Position numbers and translations under genes: made by a program | From: CAYZMS01 sp964479625 | GTDB lineage: Bacteria > Bacteroidota > Bacteroidia > Chitinophagales > Saprospiraceae | Length of the DNA stretch: 64,000 bases | Direction: 5' to 3' | Assembly: GCA_964479625.1 (NCBI GenBank) | Contig: CAYZMS010000010.1 | Span: forward strand, 57,155 to 121,154 | In this document: one piece after another, positions 29,115-38,152 of the stretch | Layout of the letters: every line of letters starts with the position of its first letter | Numbering within the stretch: position 1 is the stretch's first letter | Notes under the pieces: model-generated | Databases searched by the model: none | Told to the model about the DNA's origin: nothing | Seen by the model: the letters and a program-made list of their open reading frames with translations, nothing else

Positions 29115-29460
29115 GGTGGCTTTGCCATTCGACCGGCAGTTTTTCTGCCCTTATCGTCCCAACACCATAGTGCTCAAAAAAGGCGGCTTAGGAGCCAAGT
29201 ACTGACCTTTTACAATTTCAAGGTTCTAATGGAGTTTCTCCCACCCCCAACGTAGTGTCAGCCCAAACAGTACCAAAATAAACCACCACCAAAGAGGGTA
29301 TGGGAATGGGAGACTGGCCCTATCCTACCGCTGCTATTCGTATATTGTTCTAGACCGTTGGTCGATGAAGAAAAGTTGAAAGCATTAAATCATAGATTTT
29401 CAAAATTTTGAAGATCGTTTTTCCAATTTTACTATCTCGTTTACCTGAACCTTGAAAAAA
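29115..29460. other. Intergenic region, possible gene remnant on the minus strand
   Basis: 346 bases without a complete gene. On the minus strand, codons 29324 to 29229 followed by TAG (29226-29228) read as a membrane-protein-like tail (LPFPYPLWWWFILVLFGLTL), but a stop lies immediately upstream at 29325-29327. I saw no tRNA or regulatory RNA. The last 60 bases are AT-rich and probably carry the promoter of the next gene. Confidence 0.4.
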
Positions 29461-30378
29461 ATGGACCAATTCCTTCAGAATAGAAGAGAGCACATGGCAG
29501 CCACCCAGGGGGCAACTAAAAATTCCAACAACCCTCCCCTACTCCTCCCCTATTCCTTACTGATCTTCCTTTTGTATTCGACTCCATCATTCCTTTGGGC
29601 CCAGCCCCTGGAGGTAATGACCTATAACCTGCGCTACGACAACCCCGGCGACGGCTTCAACCGCTGGGATATGCGAAAAGCCGCCGTGGTAGATTTAATC
29701 CGGAAATATCAACCGCAAGCCTTTGGCACACAGGAAGGCTTACTGCATCAGTTGGCCTTTCTCGATGGAGCTCTTCCAAACTATACCTTTGCAGGGGTAG
29801 GTCGCGATGATGGAAAAAGAGAAGGAGAGTTCGCTGCTATTTTTTACGACAGCAGTCGATTGCAATTGATCCATACGGAAACCTTTTGGCTCTCTCCCAC
29901 GCCGGATACTATTTCGGTGGGCTGGGATGCGGCCATGGAGCGCATTTGTACTTTTGGCCTCTTCGAAGAAAAGAATACCGGGTACCGATTCTGGTTTTAC
30001 AACGCTCATTTCGATCATGTGGGAGGAACGGCCAGAGAGGAATCGGCCCGGTTGATCGTGGATCAAATGGAGAAAATGAATACCGATGAGCTACCGGTAA
30101 TATTGACGGGAGACTTCAATGCAGTGCCCGAAAGCCAGCCTATTCAGGTTTTAAACAAGGTTTTGCAGGACGCTTATACCCGTTCGGGAATTCAGGTTCA
30201 GGGGCCCACCGGCACCTTTTCTGGCTTCAGGCCTGATGCCGCATTGGATCGAAGGATAGACTATGTATTTCAGTCAGGCTTCCAGGTTTTATCCTGCCGG
30301 CAGCTAAATGATCGGCGTTCGGATGGAGGTTTTATTTCCGATCATTTACCGGTGTTGGTCCGATTAGCTTTTGAATAA
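29461..30378 (+). CDS. Endonuclease/exonuclease/phosphatase (EEP) family protein, secreted
   Basis: 305 residues from ATG 29461; a TTG at 29452 or an ATG at 29494 are alternative starts. A signal peptide-like segment is at about residues 27-48 (YSLLIFLLYSTPSFLWAQ), rather deep, which favours the later start at 29494. The EEP fold shows VMTYNLRYDNPGDG, GTQEGLLHQL (metal Glu), FWFYNAHFDHVG (His), VILTGDFNAVPES (Asp-x-Asn) and the final ISDHLPVLVRL (Asp-His). Members hydrolyse phosphodiesters or phosphoesters of nucleic acids, lipids or sugars; the substrate is not evident. It ends 45 bases before a shared terminator. Confidence 0.9.
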   Translation: MDQFLQNRREHMAATQGATKNSNNPPLLLPYSLLIFLLYSTPSFLWAQPLEVMTYNLRYDNPGDGFNRWDMRKAAVVDLIRKYQPQAFGTQEGLLHQLAFLDGALPNYTFAGVGRDDGKREGEFAAIFYDSSRLQLIHTETFWLSPTPDTISVGWDAAMERICTFGLFEEKNTGYRFWFYNAHFDHVGGTAREESARLIVDQMEKMNTDELPVILTGDFNAVPESQPIQVLNKVLQDAYTRSGIQVQGPTGTFSGFRPDAALDRRIDYVFQSGFQVLSCRQLNDRRSDGGFISDHLPVLVRLAFE

Positions 30379-30422
30379 AGGGCTTTAAAACGGGAAGAAG
30401 GATTCGGCAGCATACCTAAAAT

Positions 30423-30456
30423 AAAGAAGCCCCGGATTTAAACCCGAGGCTTCTTT
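30423..30456. terminator. Bidirectional terminator between the EEP and RRM genes
   Basis: A 13-base arm (AAAGAAGCCCCGG, 30423-30435) pairs with CCGAGGCTTCTTT (30444-30456) with one mismatch around an 8-base loop. A-rich and T-rich flanks give U-rich tails in both directions. It lies between two converging genes. Confidence 0.75.
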
Positions 30457-30485
30457 CAAATGCACAAAAAATATCGGAATAAATT

Positions 30486-30782
30486 CTAATATCTTCTGTT
30501 GTTGTAGCCTCCGCCTCCACCACCGCGGCGATCGCGGTTTTCACGGGGCTCGGCTTTTTTAACAACGATGGTACGACCGTCCAGGTCCGTATCATTTAGA
30601 TCGTTAATGGCAGCCATTGCCTCTTCGTCATTAGGCATTTCCACAAAGCCAAACCCGCGAGAGCGGCCAGTGAATTTATCCATGATGATCTTTGCAGATT
30701 CCACTTCGCCAAATTCTTCGAAGGCATACTGGAGATCTGATTCCTTGGTGTCGAAGTTTAACTTCGCAACAAAAATGTTCAT
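30486..30782 (-). CDS. Small RNA-binding protein with one RRM domain and a glycine tail
   Basis: 98 residues. A single RNA recognition motif fills residues 1-80 with RNP2 (MNIFVAKLN) and RNP1 (RSRGFGFVEM), the aromatic residues of both being intact. The tail is Arg/Gly-rich (DRRGGGGGGYNNRRY), a form common in Bacteroidota and cyanobacterial cold-induced RRM proteins. It probably binds single-stranded RNA and acts as an RNA chaperone or post-transcriptional regulator; Bacteroidota generally lack Hfq, which makes these proteins candidates for that role. It has its own promoter (30837-30866), a leader of about 48 bases, and a strong terminator, so it is a monocistronic unit. Confidence 0.95.
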   Translation of the reverse strand: MNIFVAKLNFDTKESDLQYAFEEFGEVESAKIIMDKFTGRSRGFGFVEMPNDEEAMAAINDLNDTDLDGRTIVVKKAEPRENRDRRGGGGGGYNNRRY

Positions 30783-30836
30783 AAAAAAGAATTAAAAAAA
30801 TAAACAGAATAACAGGCTCATTAAAGAACCATTCAA

Positions 30837-30866
30837 CAAAGGTAGGTTAAATTTATTGGTTTACAA
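30837..30866 (-). promoter_or_regulatory. Bacteroidota-type promoter of the RRM gene
   Basis: Read on the minus strand, TTG (30866-30864) is followed after 19 bases by TACCTTTG (30844-30837), an exact match to the TTG-N19-TAnnTTTG pattern of the Bacteroidota housekeeping sigma factor. Transcription would begin near 30830 and leave an A-rich leader of about 48 bases before the ATG. Confidence 0.65.
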
Positions 30867-30961
30867 GTTTTTAGGATAAAAAAACCTTTTGAGTGAACAG
30901 AGATTTTTGTTCTTTCAATAGGTTGCCAGGGGGAAAGTTTTTAAGTTTTTATAAAGTTAAT

Positions 30962-32341
30962 TTATTTCCTTTTCCGGGTAATTCGTAGAAATCGGATAGT
31001 AAGCAGCAGGGCCGAAAAGCTCAAGCCAACAATAAAACCTACCCAAAGCCCGTACACTTCCCAGTCCAGCCAGAATGCCAAAGCGTAACCAGCCGGCAAC
31101 CCTAGAACCCAATAGGCAATGGCAACAAAAAGGGTAGGTATCTTTACATCCTGTAATCCCCGGAGTAAACCTACGCCCACGGCCTGAACAGAGTCAGAGA
31201 TCTGAAATGCCGCAGCCAGGATCAGGAGATTACCAGCAAAAATCAAAACCTGGTTTTCATCATTGAACAAGAGTGGTAATTGATTGCGAAAGAGGACAAA
31301 TAAAGCGGCACAAAATAAGCCATAACTTACGGCCATCCACAAGGTCGTCGTCCCGATCTCCCTGGCTTTCGACCAGTTTTTTTGGCCATAAGCGAAAGCC
31401 ACCCGGATACTGCCGGCGGCACTTATCCCCATGGATACCATGAAAGTAACGGCAGCCAAGCTTAGGGCAACCTGATGGGCGGCTTGTTGCACGTAGCCCA
31501 GCCAGCCAGCCATGATGCCAGAAACAGCAAAAGAAGCGGACTCCATACCATATTGAAGGCTGGAGGGAACCCCAATCCGCAATACATCCATGATCCGTTC
31601 CCAGCGAAGTTGGAACTGTTCTTTTAGGTTTTGCCGGTAAGGAACGAATGATTTTCCCTTCAGGACCAGCCAGAGAATGGCTACCAATGTAAAAAGGCGA
31701 GCAACCATTGTACCTACCCCTGCTCCGGTCAATTCCATGCGTGGGGCACCCCATTCACCATAAATGAAGGCATAGTTGACCAACACGTTTACCGGAATAG
31801 CTGCCAGGGCGATATACAGCGGCAGTCGGGTGTACCCTAACCCATCTGCAAATTGTTTGATCCCCATGAAAAGAATCATCGGTACCGTCCCCCAGATCAT
31901 CCAAAGTAAATAGGGCCTTGCAAGCTCGGCCACGATTCGGTCCTGCCCCAAATAATACACTATATCCACACCGAGGGTAAACCCAATGGCCAGGGCAATG
32001 ATCACCAGCAGGATAACAAATAAGCCATTATAAAGAATGCGCAGAGGTTTATCAAAATCTCCCTCTCCCTGAGCGGAGGCTACCAAAGGGGAAATTGCCA
32101 TGGTCAGACCAAAACCAAATACCAGAGGGAAGGTAATAAGGTTATTCACAAAGGAAGCTGCTGCCAGTTGAGAGCTGTGAATAGCCCCCACCATGGCATT
32201 ATCGATCACTCCCAGCAACATTTGACTCAGGTAACCAAGAATGATCGGCCAGCCAAGTCGAAGGGTGCGGGTTACTTCCTGTCGCCAGGTCTTTACTTTT
32301 TGCTCTTCTTTTCTTTCTGGAGGAGCGGCAACCTTGTGCAT
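30962..32341 (-). CDS. MATE family multidrug/cation exporter (NorM-like)
   Basis: 459 residues with twelve predicted membrane helices in two homologous halves. Family features are the first-helix LGWPIILGYLSQMLLGVIDNAMVG, the GLGYTRLPLYIALAAIPVNV segment, the second-half GVPSSLQYGMESASFAVSGIM and QAVGVGLLRGLQDVKIPT. MATE proteins export cationic drugs or metabolites in exchange for Na+ or H+. Asp37-like acid in the first helix (VIDNAMVG) is present. The N-terminus is a short charged stretch. The gene is alone and divergent from the NTF2-like secreted protein. Confidence 0.93.
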   Translation of the reverse strand: MHKVAAPPERKEEQKVKTWRQEVTRTLRLGWPIILGYLSQMLLGVIDNAMVGAIHSSQLAAASFVNNLITFPLVFGFGLTMAISPLVASAQGEGDFDKPLRILYNGLFVILLVIIALAIGFTLGVDIVYYLGQDRIVAELARPYLLWMIWGTVPMILFMGIKQFADGLGYTRLPLYIALAAIPVNVLVNYAFIYGEWGAPRMELTGAGVGTMVARLFTLVAILWLVLKGKSFVPYRQNLKEQFQLRWERIMDVLRIGVPSSLQYGMESASFAVSGIMAGWLGYVQQAAHQVALSLAAVTFMVSMGISAAGSIRVAFAYGQKNWSKAREIGTTTLWMAVSYGLFCAALFVLFRNQLPLLFNDENQVLIFAGNLLILAAAFQISDSVQAVGVGLLRGLQDVKIPTLFVAIAYWVLGLPAGYALAFWLDWEVYGLWVGFIVGLSFSALLLTIRFLRITRKRK

Positions 32342-32434
32342 GAATATGTTTTGGTGGGACCTTACGAGCCAATCCCGGGTTTTGAGGCAAATGTTTACCT
32401 TTAACTATTCCGCTTAAAAAGGAGTTCCCCTTCC

Positions 32435-32947
32435 ATGCAAAAATTCATTATTATGGAAAATTATCTGCCGATCCTTTTAATGATGGTCTTGCTGACTCCA
32501 GGCCTGGGCGCTCAAGATAAGGATGACATTGCAATTGAACAGACTGTCCGGGCGGTTTATGCAGCCATCGGATTTGGTGAAAATACCATCCCGGACACAG
32601 CCACCATCCGGGAATTGTTCCTTTTAACGGCTACCTTTCAACGATTTAGACAGGAAGGTTTGTACAGAGTAGGCCTGGAAGAGTTTATCGAAAGTTTTAA
32701 TCAATTTGCTACCCAGCCGGAAAATACAGGTTTTCACGAGCTCGAATTGGGTGGAAAAACCGAAAAATTCGGCAGAATAGCACATCGAATTAGCGCCTAC
32801 GCCTCTTATTTTAATGGTTCCGAGACCGCAGCGGTACGAGGGGTCAACAGCTTTCAGCTAATTAAGATAGAAGGGAAATGGCGGGTAGCTTCCATGATTT
32901 GGGAGGAGGAGCAGAAGGGTTTGCCTATCCCTGAAAAATGGCAATAA
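32435..32947 (+). CDS. Secreted NTF2-like protein
   Basis: 170 residues from ATG 32435, or 164 from ATG 32453, which gives a more usual signal peptide (MENYLPILLMMVLLTPGLGA, cleaved before QDKDD). The mature part has the NTF2/SnoaL pattern: IAIEQTVRAVYAAIGFG helix, a second helix with LEEFIESFNQF, and sheet strands ending VNSFQLIKIEGKWRVASMIW. The function is unknown; such proteins are often periplasmic. It stands alone between the divergent MATE gene and moeA. Confidence 0.8.
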   Translation: MQKFIIMENYLPILLMMVLLTPGLGAQDKDDIAIEQTVRAVYAAIGFGENTIPDTATIRELFLLTATFQRFRQEGLYRVGLEEFIESFNQFATQPENTGFHELELGGKTEKFGRIAHRISAYASYFNGSETAAVRGVNSFQLIKIEGKWRVASMIWEEEQKGLPIPEKWQ

Positions 32948-33057
32948 CCATTTCTACTTTCCGAACAAAAACCATATTTTCCGAAAGCTTATCAATGCCT
33001 TTAGTTTGAACCCGAACAATTTAAGTTCGGATTAAAATCTTCTCTTAATTTTGGGTT

Positions 33058-34272
33058 ATGGATCATCTTATTTCCACTACCGAAGCACTACGCCTTATTC
33101 TTCAATATACCCAAAACTTCGGGATTGAAAGTTGCCCTATTGAACAAGCCGGTAACCGAGTGCTACGGGAAGACCTCTATGCAGATCGAGACTTCCCCCC
33201 CTACGACCGGGTTAGTATGGATGGCATCGCGCTGTCTTTTTCTGTTTTTGAAAAGGGGCAACGCCAATTTGCCATTGCCGGGATTGCTCCGGCAGGGGCA
33301 CCTCAAAAAAAATTAGACCAGTCAGATCAATGCCTGGAAGTCATGACGGGAGCCGTTCTACCTTCCGGAGCGGATACCGTAATTAGATATGAAGACCTTA
33401 AAATAGCGGGTAAAATAGCAACCGTTTCATCAGAAATAGTAGTAGAAAAGGGGCAAAATGTACACGGGCAGGGTACCGACCGGACCAAAGGCAGTAAAGT
33501 GGTGGCCCGGAACATCCGATTAAGTCCGGCGGAGATAGGGATTGCTGCCACGGTTGGTAAATCAAGCCTGGAAGTAGCCAGGCTTCCCAAAACGGTGGTA
33601 ATCTCCACTGGCGATGAGCTGGTCCCGGTGGATGCCCCTCCCCTCCCATTTCAAATTCGGCGTTCCAATAGTCATCGGCTGCAGGCTGCATTACAATTCT
33701 ATGGCATTCAGGCAGACCTGAAACACCTGGATGACCGCTACCAGACCATCGTACACCAATTAGAAAAGTTGCTTACCACCTATGACCTGATCATTTTAAG
33801 CGGAGGGGTTTCCAAGGGGAAATTTGATTTCCTCCCCAAGGCGTTGGATCAACTGGGAGTTATCCGGCATTTTCATAAAGTTGCCCAGCGACCGGGGAAG
33901 CCTTTGTGGTTTGGAACCTATTATAAAACCACCCTATTTGCCTTGCCTGGAAATCCTGTGTCTGCATTTGCCTGCACCCTGCGCTATATTTACTCCTGGC
34001 TTGATCAATGCCTGGGTAGTCACCGCCCCCCTATTTATGCCCGACTGGCAGAGTCCGTAACCTTCAAGCCAGACCTTACCTATTTCATGCAGGTGCATTT
34101 ACAGTCCTCCGAGGATGCCCAACTGCTAGCCACCCCGGTTCAGGGTGGCGGATCAGGAGATCTGGCCAATTTGGCACGGGCTAATGCCTTTATGGAGATC
34201 CCTAGAGGCCGCACCACCTATGAAGCGGGGGAAATTTTCCCCGTTTTCCCGTTTAAAGGTTGGGCACTGTGA
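33058..34272 (+). CDS. moeA: Molybdopterin molybdenumtransferase MoeA
   Basis: 404 residues, normal length. MoeA inserts molybdate into adenylated molybdopterin, the last step of molybdenum cofactor synthesis. Seen are the N-terminal DFPPYDRVSMDGIALSF, the TGAVLPSGADTVIRYED motif, the GQGTDRTKGSKV region, the MogA-like domain with VVISTGDELVPVD and ILSGGVSKGKFDFLP, and the FALPGNPVSAFAC loop. Its presence supports a working molybdenum-cofactor pathway, agreeing with xdhC and MoeB-rhodanese upstream, though moeA is about 8 kb away and in the opposite orientation. It converges on the M20 gene. Confidence 0.95.
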   Translation: MDHLISTTEALRLILQYTQNFGIESCPIEQAGNRVLREDLYADRDFPPYDRVSMDGIALSFSVFEKGQRQFAIAGIAPAGAPQKKLDQSDQCLEVMTGAVLPSGADTVIRYEDLKIAGKIATVSSEIVVEKGQNVHGQGTDRTKGSKVVARNIRLSPAEIGIAATVGKSSLEVARLPKTVVISTGDELVPVDAPPLPFQIRRSNSHRLQAALQFYGIQADLKHLDDRYQTIVHQLEKLLTTYDLIILSGGVSKGKFDFLPKALDQLGVIRHFHKVAQRPGKPLWFGTYYKTTLFALPGNPVSAFACTLRYIYSWLDQCLGSHRPPIYARLAESVTFKPDLTYFMQVHLQSSEDAQLLATPVQGGGSGDLANLARANAFMEIPRGRTTYEAGEIFPVFPFKGWAL

Positions 34273-34350
34273 TCCAGGGTGCCGTTGATTGCGGGCAAGC
34301 AATATCTGCAACCAACAGGTAAAAATGTTATGTTCCCCAGTTGTTCTCCC

Positions 34351-35790
34351 TTACTGTTCTGCATTGATGGGCGGAGGGCCTTCTGGAACAATCCCTTTGT
34401 ATACGTAATCGCCTTTCCGCTTTTTGAATTCAGCCTTGACACCTTCTCGCAGTTCCGCATCTTCGAAAAGATCGATCATGGTCATTGCCAGGGCCTTAGA
34501 GGCATAACTCATTCCCTTATGTCCGATGGACATACCGCTGCAGGCTACCACTGCCCAGCTATGCCAAGGAGTTCCCTGAGGTGCCGTCGTTACCCCCAGG
34601 CGGATGGTTGGAACAACAAAGCTTACATCACCCACATCTGTAGAACCACCCATGGGGTGCTCCTGGGTCTCTTCCAGGGGGTTGATCTCACAGATCACGC
34701 CTACTTGTTCCTTACCTGTTGCTTCCTGTATGCCTTTGGCAAAGGTTTGCTCCTCTGATGTGTATTCGATAGGCCCCAGGTATTCCAGGTTTTGCTGTAA
34801 ACGGGCACCCCCCGTACGGTTGACCAAGACTTCGTGAATGCCCGAGATCAGGTTAATCTTATAGTCTGCATTGGCCATCATTGCAGCACCTTCTGCGATC
34901 CGCTCCACTTGCTTCCAGACGACCTCCATACCTTCTCGCTTAGTATCGCGCACACGGGTCCAGATCTTGGCATAGTCGGGTACCACATTAACTACCTTAC
35001 CGGCATCCATGATGTGATAGTGGATGCGCACCGTGGGTTTGATGTGTTCCCGGTAGTAATTGATTCCAGTCGTATACAACTCCAGGGCATCTGAAGCGGA
35101 GCGGCCGTTCCAGGGGTCAGAGGAGGCGTGGGCAGCCTGCCCGGTGAATTCGACCATGAAATCGACCAGAGCCAGGCTGCTTTGAACGTTAGCTTTGGTT
35201 TCTGCACTTGGATGCCAATCAACGCAAACGTCCAGATCATCAAATAAACCTGCCCGGATTATCCACAACTTTCCAAAGAATTTTTCTTCTGCAGGTGCAC
35301 CGTAAAACCGAACGGTACCTTGCAGTTCTCCTGCTTCGATCATCTCCTTTATAGCGGTAGCCGCTCCTAGGGAGGCAACACCAAACAAGTTATGGCCACA
35401 GCCATGGCCGGGAGCACCCTCATTGCGGGGGGCCTTGTAGGGCACCGGCTTTTGCGATAAGCCGGGCAGGGCATCAAACTCCCCCAGAATACCAATGATC
35501 GGTTTCCCAGAGCCGTACTCAGCGACAAAAGCAGTAGGAATATCTGCTACGCCACGATTTACTTTGAAACCCTGTGCTTCAGCATAATTGGATAAAGCCT
35601 CGGAGGATTTTGTTTCCCGAAATGCGATCTCTTCAAAAGACCAGACCTTATCGCTAAGTTCGCGCAATTCTTCAAATTTACTTTCAAGGGAGCTGATCGC
35701 TGTTTTCTTCTTTTCCAGGAAAGGGGTTTCCTGGGAGTACACCCCACTCAAAGCGAGGGCCAGGAGTAAAACAAGTAGGCGTTTTTTCAT
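34351..35790 (-). CDS. M20-type amidohydrolase, AbgB-like, secreted
   Basis: 479 residues from the ATG at 35790 (MKKRLLVLLLALALSGVYSQ, a signal peptide); an ATG seven codons upstream would add charged residues before the signal. The M20/M28-like metal site is visible: GILGEFDALPGLS, APGHGCGHNLFGVASLG, GAPAEEKFFG and DWHPSAET, with the later HEPMGGSTDVGDVSF-type block reading QEHPMGGSTDVGDVSFVVPT. This matches p-aminobenzoyl-glutamate hydrolase/aminoacylase-like amidohydrolases, which cleave N-acyl or peptide-like amides. The signal peptide places it in the periplasm, unlike cytoplasmic AbgB. It is divergent from the S9 peptidase with a 106-base shared promoter region. Confidence 0.92.
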   Translation of the reverse strand: MKKRLLVLLLALALSGVYSQETPFLEKKKTAISSLESKFEELRELSDKVWSFEEIAFRETKSSEALSNYAEAQGFKVNRGVADIPTAFVAEYGSGKPIIGILGEFDALPGLSQKPVPYKAPRNEGAPGHGCGHNLFGVASLGAATAIKEMIEAGELQGTVRFYGAPAEEKFFGKLWIIRAGLFDDLDVCVDWHPSAETKANVQSSLALVDFMVEFTGQAAHASSDPWNGRSASDALELYTTGINYYREHIKPTVRIHYHIMDAGKVVNVVPDYAKIWTRVRDTKREGMEVVWKQVERIAEGAAMMANADYKINLISGIHEVLVNRTGGARLQQNLEYLGPIEYTSEEQTFAKGIQEATGKEQVGVICEINPLEETQEHPMGGSTDVGDVSFVVPTIRLGVTTAPQGTPWHSWAVVACSGMSIGHKGMSYASKALAMTMIDLFEDAELREGVKAEFKKRKGDYVYKGIVPEGPPPINAEQ

Positions 35791-35896
35791 ACTAATCCGT
35801 TTAGGTCTCAAGAATACTTTAATTTTGGTTAGAAAATTTGTGGTCTACTACACAAGCACAATTTGCAGTTCGACAATCAGAAATTTAACAAAAAGA

Positions 35897-37924
35897 ATGG
35901 AAACTAAGTCCACCCTTTTGCAAGTTATCGTTCGAATCCCGGCCGCATTGGGATTGCTTCTTCTGTTAAGCACTAATGGGTTATGCCAACAACTTGTTCA
36001 GTTGGAAGATTGGCAGGACCAACCTCAGATAGGGATCCTGGATCTCTCCAAGGACGGTACAAAGATTTTATATACGGTTTCCCAAGTGGACATGGAGCGT
36101 AATACCTCCATAGATTTATTGATGCTTATGGACCTGGAAACCCGTAAAAAGCATCGGTTAACCCTGGGCGTAAGCGATGCACAATTTTCCCCGGATGGCA
36201 AACAGATTTCTTTTAAGGCACAGTTTAGCGATAGATACGGCTTGTTTCGGGCTGAACTGGTCGAAGACAAGGAGAAGATCAGCCTGGGAACTCCCTTCAT
36301 GATTGCTCCCTTGCACACCAGCAACCACTTCACCGGGCACAATACCTTGAAGAATTATGCTTGGAGCCCGGATGGAAAGTACATTGCCTATGTTTCTGCT
36401 GATCCCGGGAGCTGCTCGAATAGACCGGATAATAACGCTCCCCGCATCATTACCCGAACACTCTATAAATCGCGGACCGGTTTTTCGGATAATTGCAACA
36501 TCCGTATCTACCTGGCCGAATCGGACGGCAGTACGACCAAACCCATTTCTTCTCCGGGCTATGACAGCCATTCTCTAAGTTGGGCACCGGACAGCAAGGC
36601 CATCGCCTTCCTTTCCAACCGTACACAGAATCCCGACGCTAATTATAATAATGATATCTGGACTTATGAACTGGCTACAGGTTCTGAAACCCAACGAACA
36701 AAAAGTATCGGAACAGAGCACGAACCCTGTTGGTCACCAAAGGGGGATGCCATAGCCTATCGTGCCACCAAACGCCCCGTCAATACCAAGGATAGCCCTC
36801 CTGAATCGACCTTTTTGTATCAACTGGACCTTGCAAGCGGGGAAGAGACCAAGCTCACCGGATCCTTCGATCGAGGGGTGGACCGTTTCCAATGGCACCC
36901 CGATGGAGATTGGTTGTATATGCAGGTTCGAAACGAAGGAAAGCGCGCATTGTACCGGGTAAAAAAAGGAGAGGAGCCGGAGCCAGTAATCGAAGAAAAA
37001 GGCATGATCAATGATTTTGAAGTAGGACCGGAAAAGATCCTCTACACTTTCGAAAAACCGGATGAGCCCAACGATCTTTATCAATGCAACCCCAAAGGTT
37101 GGCAAAAAATAAAACACACCTTCGATGCCTACAACTGGGCTAAAAAGTTCGAATTGGCGGAAACCGAGGCGTTTTGGTTCACCTCTTTTGACGGTACGCG
37201 TGTACAGGGCTTCATCACCAGGCCGGCTGGTCTCACTAATGGAGATAAGGTGCCCGTTATCCACCGTATCCATGGCGGTCCTCACGGGATGTACGGCTAC
37301 TCTTTTGACCTTTTTAATCAGCTACTTGCAACTCAGGGGTATGCCGTCGTTTTTATCAACCCCCGCGGTTCTCGTGGCTATGGACAAACCTTTGCGGACG
37401 GAACGCTGAAAGCCTGGGGTGATGGTGATTACCAGGATCTTATGACTGGAATGGATACTGCGCTGGCGCACTACCCCTTTCTTGATGGTGAACGTATGGG
37501 CGTGACCGGAGGTTCCTACGGCGGCTTTATGACCAATTGGGTGGTCACTCAAACCGATCGTTACAAGGCGGCGGTAACAGTAGCTTCTGTTAGTAACCTT
37601 GTTTCCTTTTATGGTAATTCTCTATACCAGTTGTTGATCGAAACGGAATTTGATAACAAGCCCTGGGAAGATACCGACCTGCTCATGCAACACTCCCCGA
37701 TCACTTTTGCAGAAAACGTAAAAACCCCTACCCTTCTTCTCCATGGGGAGAATGATATGGATGTCCCTATACAACAGGCTGAAGAATTTTATATTGCTCT
37801 CCGTAAACTCGGGGTCCCTACCCGCTTTATCCGCTATCCTAATGAGGGGCATGGTATCCGCCAACCCCAACATCGGGAGCATTATTTTAGGGAGGTACTG
37901 GATTGGTTCGAAAATTATCTTTAA
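35897..37924 (+). CDS. S9 family prolyl oligopeptidase-like peptidase, secreted
   Basis: 675 residues from ATG 35897 (METKSTLLQV); the frame is open further upstream to 35588 but that part overlaps the divergent M20 gene and is not coding. A signal peptide (ALGLLLLLSTNGLCQQ) precedes a PD40-type beta-propeller (FSPDGKQISFKAQF, YAWSPDGKYIAYVS, WAPDSKAIAFLS). The C-terminal alpha/beta hydrolase domain has nucleophile Ser540 in GVTGGSYGGFMTNW, the acid in LLLHGENDMDVPIQ, and His in NEGHGIRQPQHRE. It belongs to the acylaminoacyl-peptidase/DPP group acting on oligopeptides. The neighbouring secreted M20 amidohydrolase suggests a shared role in peptide scavenging. Confidence 0.95.
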   Translation: METKSTLLQVIVRIPAALGLLLLLSTNGLCQQLVQLEDWQDQPQIGILDLSKDGTKILYTVSQVDMERNTSIDLLMLMDLETRKKHRLTLGVSDAQFSPDGKQISFKAQFSDRYGLFRAELVEDKEKISLGTPFMIAPLHTSNHFTGHNTLKNYAWSPDGKYIAYVSADPGSCSNRPDNNAPRIITRTLYKSRTGFSDNCNIRIYLAESDGSTTKPISSPGYDSHSLSWAPDSKAIAFLSNRTQNPDANYNNDIWTYELATGSETQRTKSIGTEHEPCWSPKGDAIAYRATKRPVNTKDSPPESTFLYQLDLASGEETKLTGSFDRGVDRFQWHPDGDWLYMQVRNEGKRALYRVKKGEEPEPVIEEKGMINDFEVGPEKILYTFEKPDEPNDLYQCNPKGWQKIKHTFDAYNWAKKFELAETEAFWFTSFDGTRVQGFITRPAGLTNGDKVPVIHRIHGGPHGMYGYSFDLFNQLLATQGYAVVFINPRGSRGYGQTFADGTLKAWGDGDYQDLMTGMDTALAHYPFLDGERMGVTGGSYGGFMTNWVVTQTDRYKAAVTVASVSNLVSFYGNSLYQLLIETEFDNKPWEDTDLLMQHSPITFAENVKTPTLLLHGENDMDVPIQQAEEFYIALRKLGVPTRFIRYPNEGHGIRQPQHREHYFREVLDWFENYL

Positions 37925-38152
37925 CCTAGTTGACCTATTCGAGTCTTAGGGTACTAGCTCCTTGCTTAATGCCCATGCAGACCCATGCTTCTGCCTGGTT
38001 GACCTTTTTGTCTAAACCACAAACTCTTAACTGACGCCCCACTAGCATGGCCCTTAATGTTCGGATAAAGTGAGTAATTTTTTACTGCTCACCCCCAACC
38101 CTTTTCTCCAACCAGCCCGTCTTACCTGGCAAGCAAACAAAAAACAATCACC

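Noticed and set aside
33045..33052. TAATTTTG promoter element before moeA
   Set aside because: It would place the start almost at the ATG and no TTG lies at the proper distance.
35588..35896. N-terminal extension of the S9 peptidase
   Set aside because: It overlaps the divergent M20 gene; the ATG at 35897 gives a good signal peptide.
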